From contig JACMKV010000090.1 in assembly GCA_014379915.1 (NCBI GenBank), positions 1-5,766 of the forward strand: a stretch of 5,766 bases of DNA, written 5' to 3'. Below, piece by piece: positions 4,661 to 5,766 of this stretch. A program made the translations under genes and the position numbers. The DNA comes from Burkholderiales bacterium. GTDB taxonomy: Bacteria > Pseudomonadota > Gammaproteobacteria > Burkholderiales > JACMKV01. The notes below the pieces were generated by a model, which was not told where the DNA came from, did no database searches, and worked only from the letters and a program-made list of their open reading frames with translations. The first letter of the stretch is position 1, and every line of letters begins with the position of its first letter.

Positions 4661-5766
4661 CTAGAAATTCGCGATCAGACTCACCCGAAACGAGCGCGAT
4701 TCGACCGGATGGAAATGCACGTCGTCGACGCCTTCGGCTGGCTCACCTGGCAAACGCGAGGTGTAGAAATAAGCGATCTGGCTGTCTTCGCTATCGAGCA
4801 GATTGAAACCGTCGAGCGCGATGCGCAGGTTTTTCGTGACCTTGTAGCCGATCCGCGCCGACAGCAGCGTAGTCTGCGCCGAGCGCACGCTGTCGTCCTC
4901 GATCAGCGGGCGCGGACCGAAATAGCGCAACTGTACGGCGCGGAAATACGGGCCCAGATTATCGACGGTCGCGCCCAGGGTCGCGACGCCTTCGACCGCG
5001 CCGGGAATGCGGTCGCCGGCGCCATCGCTATCTCCTCCGCGGAAACGGGCGCGCGCGAAAGCGACGTCGGCGTCTATCGTCAGCCAGGAAGTCGGCGTGT
5101 AGAAATTCGCGAATTCGAAACCGATGCGGCGGCTCTCGCGGCCGGCTTCGGTATTGCCTGCGTCGCCGATGAATACGAGCTCCGAATCGAAATCGAGCAC
5201 GTAGACCGCCAGCGAACTTTGCAGCCTGGGAACGATTGCGCTGCGCGCGCCGACTTCGTAGCCTTTCGATCGCACCAGCCCCGGAACGCGGTCGGCCGGC
5301 AGGTTCTCGCCGATATCGGCGCCGGGATCGAGCGTGATCGTGGTGCCGCGCGCGTCGTTGCTGTGAAAGCCGCCGCCGGCGTTGATGAAGTATTCGGTCC
5401 TGGCCCACGGTCCGAAAATCAAACTCAGCTTTGGATTCACGATGGTGTCGTTCTCGACTCCGGAATTGGCCGGGTTGTCGCTCGTCACATCGAAGCGGTA
5501 ATAATCGCCGCGCAAACCGGCGACGGTGCGGAACTTCTCAGCCCACTGCGTGCGGTTCTCGACGTAGACGCCGGCGCTCGATTCGACGATGTGGTCCTGG
5601 CGGGTGGTTGAAAGCCGCTGGCGCGCCGCATTGCGAAACAGGCCGTTCTGGATGTTGTCGTTTTGCAATTGCACCCCGACGGTGTTTTCGACGCTGCGCC
5701 CGCCCCAGGTATTGAGCCAGGTATGGCTCGCGTTGGCGCCGCTGGTCACGCGCCGGTCCGCCTGCT
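4661..5766 (-). CDS. TonB-dependent outer-membrane receptor, C-terminal barrel only
   Basis: 367 residues are visible and the frame is open at the window edge, so the signal peptide, TonB box and plug domain are missing. The visible part has alternating aromatic beta-strands typical of a TonB-dependent barrel. Recognisable blocks are INAGGGFHSNDARG, KGYEVGAR, YVLDFDSELVFIGDAGNTE, SRRIGFEFANFYTP, and near the end DGFNLLDSEDSQIAYFYTSR followed by LPGEP and DDVHFHPVESRSFR. The last residue is Phe, the usual C-terminal signal for barrel insertion. Such receptors move iron complexes, cobalamin, nickel complexes or sugars across the outer membrane using TonB energy. The ligand cannot be named from this half. 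It is the first gene of the same-strand array, but 660 bases with repeats separate it from DUF4331, so co-transcription is uncertain. Confidence 0.9.
   Translation of the reverse strand, partial: QADRRVTSGANASHTWLNTWGGRSVENTVGVQLQNDNIQNGLFRNAARQRLSTTRQDHIVESSAGVYVENRTQWAEKFRTVAGLRGDYYRFDVTSDNPANSGVENDTIVNPKLSLIFGPWARTEYFINAGGGFHSNDARGTTITLDPGADIGENLPADRVPGLVRSKGYEVGARSAIVPRLQSSLAVYVLDFDSELVFIGDAGNTEAGRESRRIGFEFANFYTPTSWLTIDADVAFARARFRGGDSDGAGDRIPGAVEGVATLGATVDNLGPYFRAVQLRYFGPRPLIEDDSVRSAQTTLLSARIGYKVTKNLRIALDGFNLLDSEDSQIAYFYTSRLPGEPAEGVDDVHFHPVESRSFRVSLIANF

Noticed and set aside
4643..5611. 322-residue plus-strand open frame
   Set aside because: It lies antisense to the TonB receptor, whose barrel motifs and C-terminal Phe are convincing. 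The plus-strand product shows no recognisable domain and is a GC-codon shadow.

Overview
The window reads as one strand of a Gram-negative envelope locus. Every gene I can support lies on the minus strand, so transcription runs from high to low coordinates. The base composition is moderately GC-rich. The protein set (a TonB-dependent receptor, a DUF4331 protein, a lipoprotein with a lipobox, a TPR protein with a signal peptide, and a HupE/UreJ-like membrane protein) points to a proteobacterium, most likely a gammaproteobacterium. That placement rests on remembered family distribution, not on a marker gene.

Layout in order of transcription: (1) 5766-4661, the C-terminal barrel of a TonB-dependent outer-membrane receptor, entering from beyond the window. 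(2) 4660-3999, a 660-base gene-free stretch. Its receptor-proximal part holds two tandem palindromic CACAGAG/CTCTGTG units. Its distal part, the presumed leader of the next gene, holds several short inverted and direct repeats. (3) 3998-2463, an exported DUF4331 protein. (4) 2433-2212, a 73-residue lipoprotein 29 bases downstream of it, closed by a clear rho-independent terminator at 2189-2162. (5) 2161-1952, a short spacer almost filled by a long nested inverted repeat, with a weak candidate promoter at its downstream edge. (6) 1951-767, a periplasmic TPR protein with a GTG start. (7) 770 to the window edge, a HupE/UreJ_2-type membrane protein whose ATG overlaps the TPR stop codon in an ATGA junction.

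The products cover every layer of the envelope: outer-membrane receptor, secreted or periplasmic DUF4331 protein, outer-membrane lipoprotein, periplasmic TPR protein, inner-membrane permease-like protein. HupE/UreJ relatives are linked to nickel or cobalt, and this copy carries an EF-hand-type acidic loop and conserved His/Asp residues in its membrane part. A metal or metal-complex uptake role for the whole set is therefore a reasonable inference, but nothing in the sequence fixes the substrate. Two transcription units are implied: DUF4331-lipoprotein, ended by the terminator, and TPR-HupE.
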